Positions 36,101 to 45,093 of a stretch of DNA of 64,000 nucleotides are shown one piece after another (the first letter of the stretch is position 1; each line of letters starts with the position of its first letter). The position numbers were made by a program, and so were the translations under genes. The notes beneath the pieces were generated by a model that was given only the letters and a program-made list of their open reading frames with translations, made no database searches and was not told the origin of the DNA. Source of the DNA: Edaphocola flava. GTDB lineage: Bacteria; Bacteroidota; Bacteroidia; Chitinophagales; Chitinophagaceae. Where the stretch lies: positions 545,087-609,086 of the forward strand of contig NZ_SAIQ01000003.1 of NCBI RefSeq assembly GCF_004118155.1, written 5' to 3'.

Positions 36101-37345
36101 ATGAAAGCACTCCTTTACTTTATTGCCCTGCTCACCGCTCCGCTACTCCATGTCTATGGACAAACATATACCGGGCCTGTGCCCAAGCCGGCAAGCGGTT
36201 ATGGTATGGATGGCACCTTTTCAGTAGCCACACAATCGTTCGACAATCCGAATTTTCCCGGCCACGATATCGTTATTTATTATCCGGCAGGTATCTCCGC
36301 TCCCGTCCCAACCATAATGTATAGTCATGCCTTTGGAGGCAATGATCCTGCTAATATTTCCGGGTTTCTCCATTTTGCAGCTGGCAAAGGCTATGCTGTT
36401 GTCTTTGTTCCCTACCAGACCCTGGGCAGCGTACAGCCTAAATATGCCAATCTGCTGGCGGGTTTTACCAAAGCCGCCCGTGACTACCCGGGCATCATCG
36501 ACACGACCAGGGTCGGTTTTGTGGGGCACTCTTTTGGTGGTGGTGCTTCCTTTGCCAATGCTTATTATTGCTTCAACACGCTGCACTGGGGCAGTTCGGG
36601 CCGTTTTATTATGGCTATGGCACAATGGTATGCCTACAATATCACCCAGGAGCAGTTACAATCGTTCCCCGCGGATGTAAAACTGCTGACGGTTGTGTAT
36701 GAAGATGATGCTACCAATGATCACCGCATGGCCAATGATATCTTCAACACGATCAGCATTCCCGCTACGGAAAAGGATTACCTGCGGGTACCCTCCGACA
36801 CGATCAACGGGTATATATATGCAGCTAACCATGTGGTGCCGAACAATTCGGCATTTGATGCCCTGGATTACTATGCTTATTACAGGTTGTTCGATGCACT
36901 ATGTGACTATGTATTTCACGGCAGCACAGGAGGCAGTGATGTAGCCCTGGGCAATGGTAGTAATGCACAGGTATCTATGCCCGGTGGTATGCATAATTTA
37001 GTACACAGCGATACGCCAACCTTTGCCCATGCACAAAGCACCTACCAGTACCCCTGCAGTTCGTCCGACAACCCTCGTCAGGATCATTGTGATGAGCCCC
37101 TCTCTTTGCCGGCAACATCCACCAACACACCGGTATGGATTTACCCCAATCCGGCAGGCAGCCAATACACTATATCCGGCAGCAAGGTCTTAAAGCAGGT
37201 AGCCCTTTACAACCAGCTGGGACAATTGATGCAGACGGCAACGACATCTACGATTACATTAGAGCAAATACCTGCCGGAGTATATTTTGTACAGGTTTTA
37301 TGGGCCGATCAAAGCCAAAGCAGGAACATATTGCTCAAACAATAA
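36101..37345 (+). CDS. Secreted alpha/beta hydrolase with T9SS C-terminal sorting domain
   Basis: A 414-residue exported protein: signal peptide (LLYFIALLTAPLLHVYGQ), an alpha/beta hydrolase domain from about residue 45 to 300 with nucleophile elbow GFVGHSFGGGASF, and a C-terminal type IX sorting domain from about residue 345 (IYPNPAGSQYTISG, then GVYFVQVLWADQ). It is secreted or cell-surface. The hydrolase looks dienelactone/PAF-acetylhydrolase-like (DIVIYYPAGISAPVPTIMYS); the substrate is not known. Confidence 0.87.
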   Translation: MKALLYFIALLTAPLLHVYGQTYTGPVPKPASGYGMDGTFSVATQSFDNPNFPGHDIVIYYPAGISAPVPTIMYSHAFGGNDPANISGFLHFAAGKGYAVVFVPYQTLGSVQPKYANLLAGFTKAARDYPGIIDTTRVGFVGHSFGGGASFANAYYCFNTLHWGSSGRFIMAMAQWYAYNITQEQLQSFPADVKLLTVVYEDDATNDHRMANDIFNTISIPATEKDYLRVPSDTINGYIYAANHVVPNNSAFDALDYYAYYRLFDALCDYVFHGSTGGSDVALGNGSNAQVSMPGGMHNLVHSDTPTFAHAQSTYQYPCSSSDNPRQDHCDEPLSLPATSTNTPVWIYPNPAGSQYTISGSKVLKQVALYNQLGQLMQTATTSTITLEQIPAGVYFVQVLWADQSQSRNILLKQ

Positions 37346-37503
37346 AGAACGAAATAGTTTGATACAGAACCGTCCAGGTGATGCACTAAAGGGTGGTCTT
37401 TTTTTATTGCTGGGGATTATGACAACGTGAGAAAAGCGGGATTAAATACGGGAGAAAGGCGGTTGAGGTTGGTTGGGGAGAAGAATATTTTTGATGTAAT
37501 ATT

Positions 37504-37778
37504 AACTGAGTATCCGCTTACAGGAAACAAAGATTTACCTTTTTCCTCGAGTTTCTTGTTATGGTTACCTTTTGCCTTGATGCAAAAGGTACCGCCAAAA
37601 AATCAAGGCTGTATAAATCCCTGGCTAAAAATCAATGTGTCGGCCGGTCGCAAACCAGACTCACTTCGTTCAGACAGTGGTTTCCGACTTTATCGACCGA
37701 GCCAATGATTTTATTAACGCCGGATTTATAAGTCCCTTTGGAGCGATCTGTATTGTACAGATCGCTTATTGTTTTCAT
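37504..37778 (+). mobile_element. Copy D of the palindromic element (left half)
   Basis: Intact left end AACTGAGTATCCGC at 37504, H1 at 37566, P1 (apical loop CACTTCGTTC) and H2 (AGCGATCTGTATTGTACAGATCGCT, now fully paired). The match to copies A and E ends at GTTTTCAT (37771-37778). The stop codon of the convergent lipoprotein gene lies inside the last bases of the copy. Confidence 0.82.
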
Positions 37779-38482
37779 TTTTCATAATAATCATATTTAT
37801 AAAAAACAACGGCTGTCAAGTGTTCTTTTGCAGAATCATCATAGCAATAAGCTACTATAGGATTTCCGTAATCGTCAAACTCTTTCGCTACGGTTACTGT
37901 ATAGATTACCCGATCACTTTTACCTTCATCAATCGTTCTTTTTAGTGCCTTTTCGTATTTTCCGCTGTATTTAAACTCATCTTTCATTGCAAATTTTCCC
38001 CGACTTTTATAGATCGTTTCGACAGTCCTGAATTTTCTATCTAAGGTAGTTGTAGCAGAAAGATCAAGGCTGTCATTCTGGTTTTTAGAAATTACAGTAA
38101 AGTTGTAATCATCTTTCCAAATGTATTTGAAAGTATTCTCCACTATGCTGCTATCAGCTCCCCAAATAGTTTTAGTTTTATATGTCCTGTTTTTTCCTGT
38201 CCCGGAATATATGGTCAAAATTTCTGTATTATAATGTGATTTGTACAGTTCACAGTCTTCCAACTTATTACCCAGACTGTCGTAGATTGCCGTAGCTTTC
38301 ATGTCGTAGTCAGCGGTATCGTTAGGTAATTTCCCTTGTTTTACTGAGCAAGAATAAGAGGTAACCTTCTTTACCTGACCGTAATATCCCGAATTAGCAT
38401 TTCTCTTTTGTCCGTTGCAGGAAAAGAAGAACAATACTAGGAGTATAAATATTGTTGTTGTTTTTATCACTTGTCGATTCAT
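37775..38482 (-). CDS. Lipoprotein of unknown function
   Basis: A 235-residue lipoprotein with signal FILLVLFFFSC, Cys at about residue 23. The mature part is rich in short beta strands of the type YDSLGNKLEDCELYKSHYN and ends DDYGNPIVAYCYDDSAKE, resembling the RHS-like YD-containing lipoproteins common in Bacteroidota. More AT-rich than its neighbours. The stop codon overlaps the truncated end of palindromic copy D, so the natural C-terminus may have been changed by that insertion. Confidence 0.68.
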   Translation of the reverse strand: MNRQVIKTTTIFILLVLFFFSCNGQKRNANSGYYGQVKKVTSYSCSVKQGKLPNDTADYDMKATAIYDSLGNKLEDCELYKSHYNTEILTIYSGTGKNRTYKTKTIWGADSSIVENTFKYIWKDDYNFTVISKNQNDSLDLSATTTLDRKFRTVETIYKSRGKFAMKDEFKYSGKYEKALKRTIDEGKSDRVIYTVTVAKEFDDYGNPIVAYCYDDSAKEHLTAVVFYKYDYYEK

Positions 38483-38653
38483 TTTTTATAACCCTATTAA
38501 GTTAACTGAATATCTTCTTGTAAGAAAAAAAGAAAAGAGGTCTAAAATGGCCTCTTTTTATATCCTGTAAATATACAGCATCATTAAATTTACTATATAG
38601 TTTATAAAGTATTTAGAGACATTTGATGATTATAGCCATATCTGTCCCCCATT

Positions 38654-38679
38654 GGTGCACGCGCCCTCGCGTGTGCACC
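38654..38679. repeat. GC-rich palindrome, copy 1
   Basis: GGTGCACGCG then a short centre and CGCGTGTGCACC. It shares the core GCACGCGCCC..CGCGTGTGC with 39251-39273 and stands out from the AT-rich surroundings. Confidence 0.6.
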
Positions 38680-38761
38680 TTACATATCCTCAAACGGTTC
38701 CCTTCCAATCATCACCTGACACTCGCATATAGCTCAACTACAAGAGTTTAAAATAACAATA

Positions 38762-38790
38762 AAGCCCGGAATAATCATCCGGGCATTGTC
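38762..38790 (-). terminator. Terminator-like hairpin downstream of the repeat ORF
   Basis: On the minus strand GCCCGGA, loop, TCCGGGC, then a T-rich tail (TTTATTGTTATTTT). It lies just past the end of the heptad-repeat frame. Confidence 0.65.
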
Positions 38791-38799
38791 TTTTATACA

Positions 38800-39141
38800 T
38801 CAGCAGTTAAGACTGCCCACATGAAATCCTATACCACCAGCACACATTATTAGATCTTCAGAACGAAATTCTATCCCGCCAGAACGAATTATTCCACCAT
38901 CAGAACGGATTATTGCATCACCAGAAAAGATTCTGAAGCTATCATAGCGCATTATTATGTAGTAAGAGGGCAATGCTATACCGCCAGAACGAATTATTAC
39001 ACCGTCAGAAAGGATTATTTTGCGGTTAGCATGCATTATTAAGCCATCAGAGTGCATTATTCTGTCGTCAGTATAAAATTCTACGCTGCCAGAGCGAATT
39101 ATACTGACATCATACATCCTTAATCCCTTTTTTCCCGTCAT
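38800..39141 (-). CDS. Putative heptad-repeat protein encoded by the 21-bp tandem repeat
   Basis: A 113-residue open frame covering the whole 21-bp repeat. It reads about 15 heptads such as RSDGGII, RSGGIEF and RSEDLIM, with Ser/Gly/Asp then an Ile-Ile/Met end. No stop codon occurs in this frame although the units have diverged, and a terminator-like hairpin follows. There is no start context of note and no known homology. It may be a non-coding repeat that happens to be open, since 21 is a multiple of three. Confidence 0.4.
   Translation of the reverse strand: MTGKKGLRMYDVSIIRSGSVEFYTDDRIMHSDGLIMHANRKIILSDGVIIRSGGIALPSYYIIMRYDSFRIFSGDAIIRSDGGIIRSGGIEFRSEDLIMCAGGIGFHVGSLNC
38818..39110. repeat. 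Degenerate 21-bp tandem repeat, about 14 units
   Basis: Units of exactly 21 bp abut with no spacer. Consensus on the plus strand is about CAGAACGAATTATTnnnCCnT; examples start at 38838, 38859, 38880 and 38901. Units have diverged at many sites but the phase never slips, so small indels are absent. Confidence 0.88.
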
Positions 39142-39225
39142 ATCGACCGTAGTGGAGATATCTCCTTTTGCTTCATTAATCCAGGGGAGATTTCTCGACT
39201 ACACTGCGTTCCGCTTGAAATAACG
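39136..39225. repeat. Second palindromic repeat family, copy 1
   Basis: CGTCATATCGACCGTAGTGG, then a spacer, then GAGATTTCTCGACTACACTG and CGTTCCGCTTGAAATAACG. The two blocks are roughly inverted copies of each other. The same blocks occur in the other order at 44352-44432. Similar TTTCTCGACTAC repeats are widespread in Bacteroidota genomes. Confidence 0.75.
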
Positions 39226-39250
39226 ATAGAACATCTTAACCTTCCTCACC

Positions 39251-39273
39251 GGCGCACGCGCCCCGCGTGTGCC
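39251..39273. repeat. GC-rich palindrome, copy 2
   Basis: GGCGCACGCG, centre CCC, CGCGTGTGCC: a 10-bp stem with one G-T pair, similar to 38654-38679. Confidence 0.55.
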
Positions 39274-39337
39274 CATTTAGCCCACCCCAGGTTCAGGTAA
39301 TACCATCATCTTTTTATATTCCCCTTGCAAAATAAAT

Positions 39338-39367
39338 TTGCCATAATCATTCTTTATAATATATTTG
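39338..39367 (+). promoter_or_regulatory. Promoter of the methionine operon
   Basis: -33 TTG at 39338-39340 and -7 TATATTTG at 39360-39367 with a 19-bp spacer, an excellent match to the Bacteroidota consensus. Transcription would begin about 20 bp before the riboswitch. Confidence 0.75.
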
Positions 39368-39387
39368 CAGCAGTTCTTTGTTTGAAA

Positions 39388-39490
39388 GTGTTATCAAGAA
39401 AGGCAGAGGGATTAGACCCGATGAAGCCTTAGCAACCCTTTATCCTGTATAAAGAAGGTGCTACATTCTACCAAATGCGGATAGATAATA
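39388..39490 (+). ncRNA. SAM-I (S-box) riboswitch
   Basis: The conserved pieces occur in order: TTATCAAGAAAGGCAGAGGG, GACCCGATGAAGCC, TTAGCAACCC, a variable P3 hairpin (TTTATCC.. GTATAAAG), AAGGTGCTACATTC, and the closing GCGGATAGATAA. This is the S-box aptamer with the P1 stem TTATC/GATAA. It binds S-adenosylmethionine and turns the operon down when SAM is high. Between the aptamer and the ATG at 39622 are about 130 bp; I see only a weak AGCC/GGCT hairpin followed by T residues, so the way it controls expression (termination or translation) is not clear. Confidence 0.92.
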
Positions 39491-39621
39491 CGTCTCAATT
39501 AGCCCAACCCGGCTTTTCTTTTTTTCATTTTCAACGCGGTACTTTTTTCGATACAGGATCATATCCTGCGGCTTTTGCTTTGCAGTATATTCCCGTACGG
39601 CATTACTATTTAACATTGATC

Positions 39622-40632
39622 ATGAATACTACAGAAACCATAAAATCATTATTAAAACAACGCATCCTGGTGCTGGATGGTGCCATGGGTACCATGATAC
39701 AGCGATATCCATTCGATGAAGCGGCCTTTCGTGGCGATCGCTTCAAAGACTGGCCCAGCCCGGTAAAAGGTAATAACGACCTGCTATCCCTCACCCAGCC
39801 CGATGCCATACGCACGATACACTACCAATACCTGGAAGCAGGAGCCGATATAATTGAGACCAATACCTTCTCCTCTACAACAGTAGCCATGGCCGATTAC
39901 GGCATGGAAGCACTGGCCTATGAGCTGAATGTGGAAGGGGCCAAACTGGCGAAAGAAGCTTGTACCGCCTATATGCAAGCACATCCGGGCAGTATAAAAT
40001 TCGTGGCCGGTGCCATAGGTCCGACCAATAAAACCACCAGCATATCTCCCGACATCAATAACCCCGCCTTTCGGGCCATTACCTTCAACGAACTGAAGGA
40101 GGCCTACACCGAACAGATCGAAGGACTGATCGACGGTGGCGCGGATATACTGCTGGTAGAAACGGTTTTTGATACCCTGAACGCTAAAGCAGCGCTCTTT
40201 GCCATAGAAGAGGTGAAAGAAGCGCGTGGTATAGATATCCCGGTAATGGTCAGCGGAACGATCACCGATGCATCGGGTCGTACGTTATCCGGTCAGACAC
40301 CAGAAGCCTTCCTGGTGTCCTTGGAGCATTTCCCGCTGATCAGCATCGGGTTTAACTGTGCACTGGGTGCCCGTCAGCTGGCCCCCTACCTGGAGATCTT
40401 ATCTCAGAACACAGACATTGCCATATCGGCCTACCCCAATGCGGGCCTGCCCAATGCATTTGGTCAGTATGATGAGACACCGGAACTGATGGCAGCTCAG
40501 GTACACGATTATTTAGAGAAAGGAATTATTAATATCATCGGAGGTTGCTGCGGCACTACCCCTGAGCACATCCGTGCACTGGCCGATCTGGCTGCACGTT
40601 ATGCTCCCCGTAAGACGGAAGCCGCTCACTAA
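39622..40632 (+). CDS. metH: Methionine synthase, homocysteine S-methyltransferase part (split MetH, part 1)
   Basis: The homocysteine-binding barrel of cobalamin-dependent methionine synthase, 336 residues. The N-terminal [17 protein letters not shown] is typical, and the zinc ligands are present ([10 protein letters not shown], then [14 protein letters not shown]). The start at 39622 is chosen because the longer frame from 39475 starts inside the riboswitch. The remaining domains are in the next gene 17 bp downstream, so the two products must work together. Regulated by the SAM-I riboswitch. Confidence 0.93.
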   Translation: MNTTETIKSLLKQRILVLDGAMGTMIQRYPFDEAAFRGDRFKDWPSPVKGNNDLLSLTQPDAIRTIHYQYLEAGADIIETNTFSSTTVAMADYGMEALAYELNVEGAKLAKEACTAYMQAHPGSIKFVAGAIGPTNKTTSISPDINNPAFRAITFNELKEAYTEQIEGLIDGGADILLVETVFDTLNAKAALFAIEEVKEARGIDIPVMVSGTITDASGRTLSGQTPEAFLVSLEHFPLISIGFNCALGARQLAPYLEILSQNTDIAISAYPNAGLPNAFGQYDETPELMAAQVHDYLEKGIINIIGGCCGTTPEHIRALADLAARYAPRKTEAAH

Positions 40633-40649
40633 AACGACACAAAACACTC

Positions 40650-43316
40650 ATGAAGCATTTGAAATTAAGTGGGCTGGAAGCCTTGGTCATTACCCCTGAA
40701 AGTAATTTTATCAATATAGGAGAACGCACAAATGTGGCGGGCTCCAAGAAGTTTCTGCGCCTGATCAAAGAGGGAAAATATACCGAAGCACTGGATATTG
40801 CCCGCGACCAGGTAGAGGGCGGCGCACAGGTACTGGATGTAAATATGGATGACGGTTTGCTGGACGGCAAGACGGCTATGGTACATTTCCTGAACCTGAT
40901 TGCTGCCGAACCCGACATTGCCCGTATTCCGATCATGGTCGACAGCTCCAAATGGGAAATCCTGGAGGCGGGTCTGCAGGTATTGCAGGGTAAAGCGATT
41001 GTCAACTCCATCAGCCTTAAAGAAGGTGAAGAAACATTCATCCGCCAGGCAAAGCTGGTGAAGCGCTACGGCGCAGCAGTGATCGTCATGGCTTTTGATG
41101 AGCTGGGACAGGCCGACAACTACGCGCGCAGACTGGAGATCGTGCAGCGCTCTTACGATATCCTGGTCAATGTGGTAAAATTCAACCCGACCGACATTAT
41201 TTTCGACCTGAACATTTTCCCGGTAGCCACCGGGCTGGATGAGCATCGTCGCAATGCACTGGACTTTTTCGAGGCTACGAAATGGGTAAAGGAAAACTAT
41301 CCGCAGGTAGGCGTAAGCGGCGGGGTCAGCAATGTATCGTTCTCTTTCCGGGGCAATGATACGGTGCGGGAAGCCATGCACTCGGTATTCCTCTACCACG
41401 CCATTAAAGCGGGTATGAATATGGGTATTGTAAACCCGGCTTTGCTGATTGTGTATGATGAAATACCCAAAGATCTCCTGCAACTGATCGAAGATGTGAT
41501 GCTGGACCGGGACGAAGAGTCTACGGAGAAACTGATCGAATATGCGGAACAGAATAAGGCCGTTAAGAAAGATAAAACGGAAGAACTGGCCTGGCGCAAC
41601 ATGCCTCTACAGGACAGGATCAATTATGCGCTGGTCAATGGTATAGATAAATTTGTAGAGGAAGATGCCGAAGAGGCACGACTGCAAAGCAAGCGTCCGC
41701 TTGAGGTAATAGAAATATACCTGATGACGGGGATGAACCTGGTGGGCGACCTGTTTGGCAGTGGTAAGATGTTTCTGCCGCAGGTAGTAAAATCGGCCCG
41801 TGTGATGAAGAAGGCGGTAGCTTACCTGCAACCATATATTGAAGCAGAAAAAGACAGTACCAGGCCCAGTGCCGGTAAAGTGCTGATGGCAACGGTAAAG
41901 GGCGATGTACATGATATTGGCAAAAATATTGTGAGTGTGGTGCTGGCCTGTAATAACTATGAGATCATAGACCTGGGCATTATGGTGCCCGCGGAAAAGA
42001 TACTGGAGACGGCGATTGCGGAAAACGCTGATGTGATCGGACTGAGCGGCCTGATTACACCCAGCCTGGATGAAATGGTGCACGTAGCCGCCGAAATGCA
42101 GCATCGTGGCCTGAACATTCCTCTGCTGATTGGCGGCGCAACGACTTCTAAGGTGCATACTGCGGTAAAGATTGACGCACAGTATCAGAATACGGTCATT
42201 CATGTCAATGACGCTTCCCGAGCGGTAAATGTGGTGAGCAGTATCCTGAGTCAGGACCGGAAGGCCGAATACGGTAAGGAAGTGAAGGAAGAAAATGAGC
42301 GTATACGCCATAATTACCTGAACCATAATGTACAGAAAGATTATCTGAGCCTTGCTGATGCCCGTGCCAATAAACTGCAACTGACCTTTGATGAAACGAC
42401 TGTTGCGACACCGCATACATTGGGCATTCAGGTAAGTGAAGAGCTGCCGCTGGAAGAACTGAAGGCCTATATCGACTGGTCTCCCTTCTTCCGCAGCTGG
42501 GACCTGCATGGCAAATTCCCGGATATCCTGACCGACAAAGTGGTGGGTACACAGGCCACGGCCTTGTTTAAGGATGCACAGGAAATGCTGCAGGACATTA
42601 TAGACCGCAAACTGCTTACTGCAAAAGCAGTCTGGGGCATCTTCCCGGCTAACCGTATACAGGATGATGATATTGAAGTGCAGGACCCGGAAACGAAAGA
42701 ACCCCTGGCTACCTTTTATACCTTAAGGCAGCAAACGAAAAAAGCGTCTGGCATACCTAATATAGCACTGTCCGATTTTGTAGCTCCCAAAGAAAGCGGC
42801 ATACAGGATTACGTGGGTTGCTTCTGTGTAACGGCAGGATTCGGTACCGATGTACTCTCCGCCCAATATGAGGCGCAGCACGATGATTATAACTCTATTA
42901 TGGTGAAGGCACTGGCCGATCGTCTTGCAGAGGCTTATGCTGAATACCTGCACACGAAGGTGCGTAAGGAGGACTGGGGTTATGCGGCTACAGAAAGCCT
43001 GACCAATGAGGACCTGATTAAAGAACGATACAAAGGCATACGTCCGGCACCGGGCTACCCTGCCTGCCCCGATCACCTGGAGAAGGAGACCATCTGGCAA
43101 CTGCTGCAGGTTGAGGAGCGCATTGGGGTAAGCCTTACCGAAAGCCTGGCCATGTGGCCTGCTGCCAGTGTAAGCGGGTATTATTTCGCACACGAAGGCA
43201 GTAAATACTTCGGCCTGGGGCGTATTAAGGAAGATCAATTGGCAGACTTTGCCAGTAGAAAAAATATAGAACTGTCTAAAGCAAAAAAATGGCTGGGCCC
43301 TAACCTTGCCGATTAA
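40650..43316 (+). CDS. metH: Methionine synthase, pterin, cobalamin and activation domains (split MetH, part 2)
   Basis: An 888-residue protein carrying the remaining MetH modules: the methyltetrahydrofolate-binding domain from the N-terminus ([17 protein letters not shown], then [15 protein letters not shown]), the cap and cobalamin-binding domain with the cobalt-ligating His in [11 protein letters not shown] (about residue 420) and [14 protein letters not shown], and the SAM-binding reactivation domain with [16 protein letters not shown] near residue 797. The homocysteine module is encoded by the preceding gene. The split falls exactly at a domain border. It makes methionine from homocysteine using methyl-THF from MetF, encoded 21 bp downstream. 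Confidence 0.95.
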   Translation: MKHLKLSGLEALVITPESNFINIGERTNVAGSKKFLRLIKEGKYTEALDIARDQVEGGAQVLDVNMDDGLLDGKTAMVHFLNLIAAEPDIARIPIMVDSSKWEILEAGLQVLQGKAIVNSISLKEGEETFIRQAKLVKRYGAAVIVMAFDELGQADNYARRLEIVQRSYDILVNVVKFNPTDIIFDLNIFPVATGLDEHRRNALDFFEATKWVKENYPQVGVSGGVSNVSFSFRGNDTVREAMHSVFLYHAIKAGMNMGIVNPALLIVYDEIPKDLLQLIEDVMLDRDEESTEKLIEYAEQNKAVKKDKTEELAWRNMPLQDRINYALVNGIDKFVEEDAEEARLQSKRPLEVIEIYLMTGMNLVGDLFGSGKMFLPQVVKSARVMKKAVAYLQPYIEAEKDSTRPSAGKVLMATVKGDVHDIGKNIVSVVLACNNYEIIDLGIMVPAEKILETAIAENADVIGLSGLITPSLDEMVHVAAEMQHRGLNIPLLIGGATTSKVHTAVKIDAQYQNTVIHVNDASRAVNVVSSILSQDRKAEYGKEVKEENERIRHNYLNHNVQKDYLSLADARANKLQLTFDETTVATPHTLGIQVSEELPLEELKAYIDWSPFFRSWDLHGKFPDILTDKVVGTQATALFKDAQEMLQDIIDRKLLTAKAVWGIFPANRIQDDDIEVQDPETKEPLATFYTLRQQTKKASGIPNIALSDFVAPKESGIQDYVGCFCVTAGFGTDVLSAQYEAQHDDYNSIMVKALADRLAEAYAEYLHTKVRKEDWGYAATESLTNEDLIKERYKGIRPAPGYPACPDHLEKETIWQLLQVEERIGVSLTESLAMWPAASVSGYYFAHEGSKYFGLGRIKEDQLADFASRKNIELSKAKKWLGPNLAD

Positions 43317-43337
43317 AAACACTGTTTAAACAAGATT

Positions 43338-44294
43338 ATGAAAGTAACGGAACACATCAGGAAAGCACAAGGTAATACGCTGTTCTCTTTCGAGATACTG
43401 CCTCCGCTAAAGGGAGACAATGTGCAATCTATTTATAATACTATCGATAATCTGATCGAGTTTGACCCGGCCTTTATTGATGTAACCTATCATCGTGAAG
43501 AGTACCTGTACCTCGAGAAGCCTAACGGACTGCTGGAAAAGAAAGTGGTGCGTAAGCGCCCCGGCACGGTAGGTATCTGTGCTGCCATACAGAGTAAATA
43601 TAAGGTAGATGCCATACCACATATTCTTTGCGGAGGATTTGATAAAGAAGATACGGAAAACTTCCTGATCGACCTGGACTTTCTGGGCATTGACAATGTA
43701 CTGGCCTTAAGAGGTGATGCGATCAAGAGTGAGATTTACTTCCGTCCGGAGCGTAATGGCCACAACTTTGCACATGAGCTGGTAACACAAATCCAATCTA
43801 TGAATGACGGACAGTATCTTGACGATTACCTGGAGAACAGTAACCCTACTTCGTTTGACATAGGTGTAGCCGCCTACCCGGAAAAGCATATGGAAGCGGC
43901 CAGCCTGCAGCAGGATATTTTATACCTGAAGCAAAAGGTAGAAGCTGGTGCGGATTATATCGTAACGCAGATGTTCTTCGACAATGACAAGTACTTCCAG
44001 TTTGTAGACAAATGCCGCGCCTCGGGTATCGAGGTACCGATTATACCGGGCTTGAAACCGATTGCGACCAAAGGTCAGCTGAGCATGATCCCGCATCGCT
44101 TTAAGGTAGATCTGCCGGATGACCTGGTGGTGGAGATCATTAAATGTAAAGACAACCAGGCAGTGAAGCAGGTGGGCATTGAGTGGAGTATTCAGCAATG
44201 CAAAGAGCTGAAGGCTAAAGGGGTGCCTGCGCTGCACTTCTACTCTATGGGTAAAAGTGATAACATCAAAACCGTTGCCCAGTCTATATTTTAG
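43338..44294 (+). CDS. metF: Methylenetetrahydrofolate reductase
   Basis: FAD enzyme that makes 5-methyl-THF for methionine synthase. It has 318 residues. Typical elements are FSFEILPPLKGDNV at the N-terminus, FIDVTYHREE, VLALRGDAIKSE, FDIGVAAYPEKHMEA and YIVTQMFFDNDKYFQFV. Third gene of the SAM-riboswitch operon. Confidence 0.96.
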   Translation: MKVTEHIRKAQGNTLFSFEILPPLKGDNVQSIYNTIDNLIEFDPAFIDVTYHREEYLYLEKPNGLLEKKVVRKRPGTVGICAAIQSKYKVDAIPHILCGGFDKEDTENFLIDLDFLGIDNVLALRGDAIKSEIYFRPERNGHNFAHELVTQIQSMNDGQYLDDYLENSNPTSFDIGVAAYPEKHMEAASLQQDILYLKQKVEAGADYIVTQMFFDNDKYFQFVDKCRASGIEVPIIPGLKPIATKGQLSMIPHRFKVDLPDDLVVEIIKCKDNQAVKQVGIEWSIQQCKELKAKGVPALHFYSMGKSDNIKTVAQSIF

Positions 44295-44351
44295 GTCAAT
44301 TCCTGATTAATGGAATAGAAATGTAATAGCCTGTATACCAGTATCACATTT

Positions 44352-44432
44352 GAGATTTCTCGACTACACTACGTTCCGCTCGAAATGACGAAAAAGATCG
44401 CTTCGTCTTGTCGACCGAAGCGGAGACATCTC
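44352..44432. repeat. Second palindromic repeat family, copy 2
   Basis: GAGATTTCTCGACTACACTA, CGTTCCGCTCGAAATGACG, spacer, then TCGACCGAAGCGGAGACATC. Inverted arms of the same blocks as at 39136-39225. It lies between convergent metF and the GyrI-like gene and may act as a 3'-end structure. Confidence 0.75.
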
Positions 44433-44457
44433 TTAAAGACGAATATTGTTAATAATG

Positions 44458-45084
44458 CTATTTAACCGGCTCCCGCAGAATTGTTCTCAGTTTTTCGGGA
44501 GCTGTTTTTCTATGGTCAGACAGGTATATCTCATGGTGCAGCCCATTACGGCCCAATCCTTCAGCATCCATAAAGGTTTTCATAACCTCCAGCGTTTCTG
44601 GTTCTTTATTGAAAGGTCCTACATGTAACATCTGCACACATTTCCCTTCGGTAAGGGTAAAATAGTGTACATCAATAATCTTCGGATTGGCCTTTTCTGC
44701 TGCCAGTCCATGTTTCATCTGCTCCAGGAATTGTCCGTCTACATACTCCGGCAGGCGAATGAGCAAACGGTAATTCCATTCACTGCGCGGCACCTTTACC
44801 GATGCTTCTTTGATAGATAAACCTTCAAAAGCTGCTTCATCATACCACCAGAGTCCCTCTAATTTAGCCACTACATAATCCTTGCCTTCTGCTTTGTATT
44901 TAAACTTAAGGGCATAAGCAGTCGTATACATGGCCTGTATATCTGATGCAAATCCGGGGCCGGAAGGGTCTCCTTTTCCAAGAATAGATAAATAAGGAAT
45001 CGCTTCATCCAGCTGAATATACTCCGGCTTAGATTTAGCCGTATAATAGGTTTTATAGTGTTTTGCTAAATCCAGTTTGTCCAT
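44458..45084 (-). CDS. GyrI-like small-molecule-binding protein
   Basis: A 208-residue cytoplasmic protein of the GyrI-like superfamily: LDEAIPYLSILGKGDPSGPG, the Trp/Tyr pocket KLEGLWWYDE, and the late MLHVGPFNKEPETLEVM and HHEIYLSDHRKTAPEKLRTI. Members bind small hydrophobic ligands; some hydrolyse cyclopropanyl compounds. The ligand is unknown. It is 9 bp downstream of nth. Confidence 0.85.
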   Translation of the reverse strand: MDKLDLAKHYKTYYTAKSKPEYIQLDEAIPYLSILGKGDPSGPGFASDIQAMYTTAYALKFKYKAEGKDYVVAKLEGLWWYDEAAFEGLSIKEASVKVPRSEWNYRLLIRLPEYVDGQFLEQMKHGLAAEKANPKIIDVHYFTLTEGKCVQMLHVGPFNKEPETLEVMKTFMDAEGLGRNGLHHEIYLSDHRKTAPEKLRTILREPVK

Positions 45085-45093
45085 AGTATTGCG

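Larger units (their letters stand above)
38483..38799. other. Gap with hairpins
   Basis: No gene seen. It holds a hairpin AAAAGAGG/CCTCTTTT (38533-38558), a GC-rich palindrome (38654-38679) and the hairpin GCCCGGA/TCCGGGC around 38764-38782 that could end the minus-strand repeat ORF. Confidence 0.6.

Noticed and set aside
38499..38515. Another left end of the palindromic element (AACTGAATATCTTC)
   Set aside because: Only a short partial match, with none of the internal hairpins downstream; it may be chance.
38818..39110. CRISPR array
   Set aside because: Units are contiguous 21-bp tandem repeats without spacers, diverged throughout, and no cas gene is near.
39475..39621. Start of metH part 1 at 39475
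   Set aside because: That ATG lies in the closing stem of the SAM riboswitch and the extra 49 residues do not resemble the family; 39622 gives the canonical start.
40630..40652. Frameshift splitting a single metH gene
   Set aside because: The first frame ends cleanly after its domain, and the second begins with its own ATG at a domain border; nothing suggests a lost base.
41607..42509. Long minus-strand open frame (300 codons) opposite metH part 2
   Set aside because: It is antisense to a gene with clear family motifs and has no recognisable domain; it is a shadow frame.
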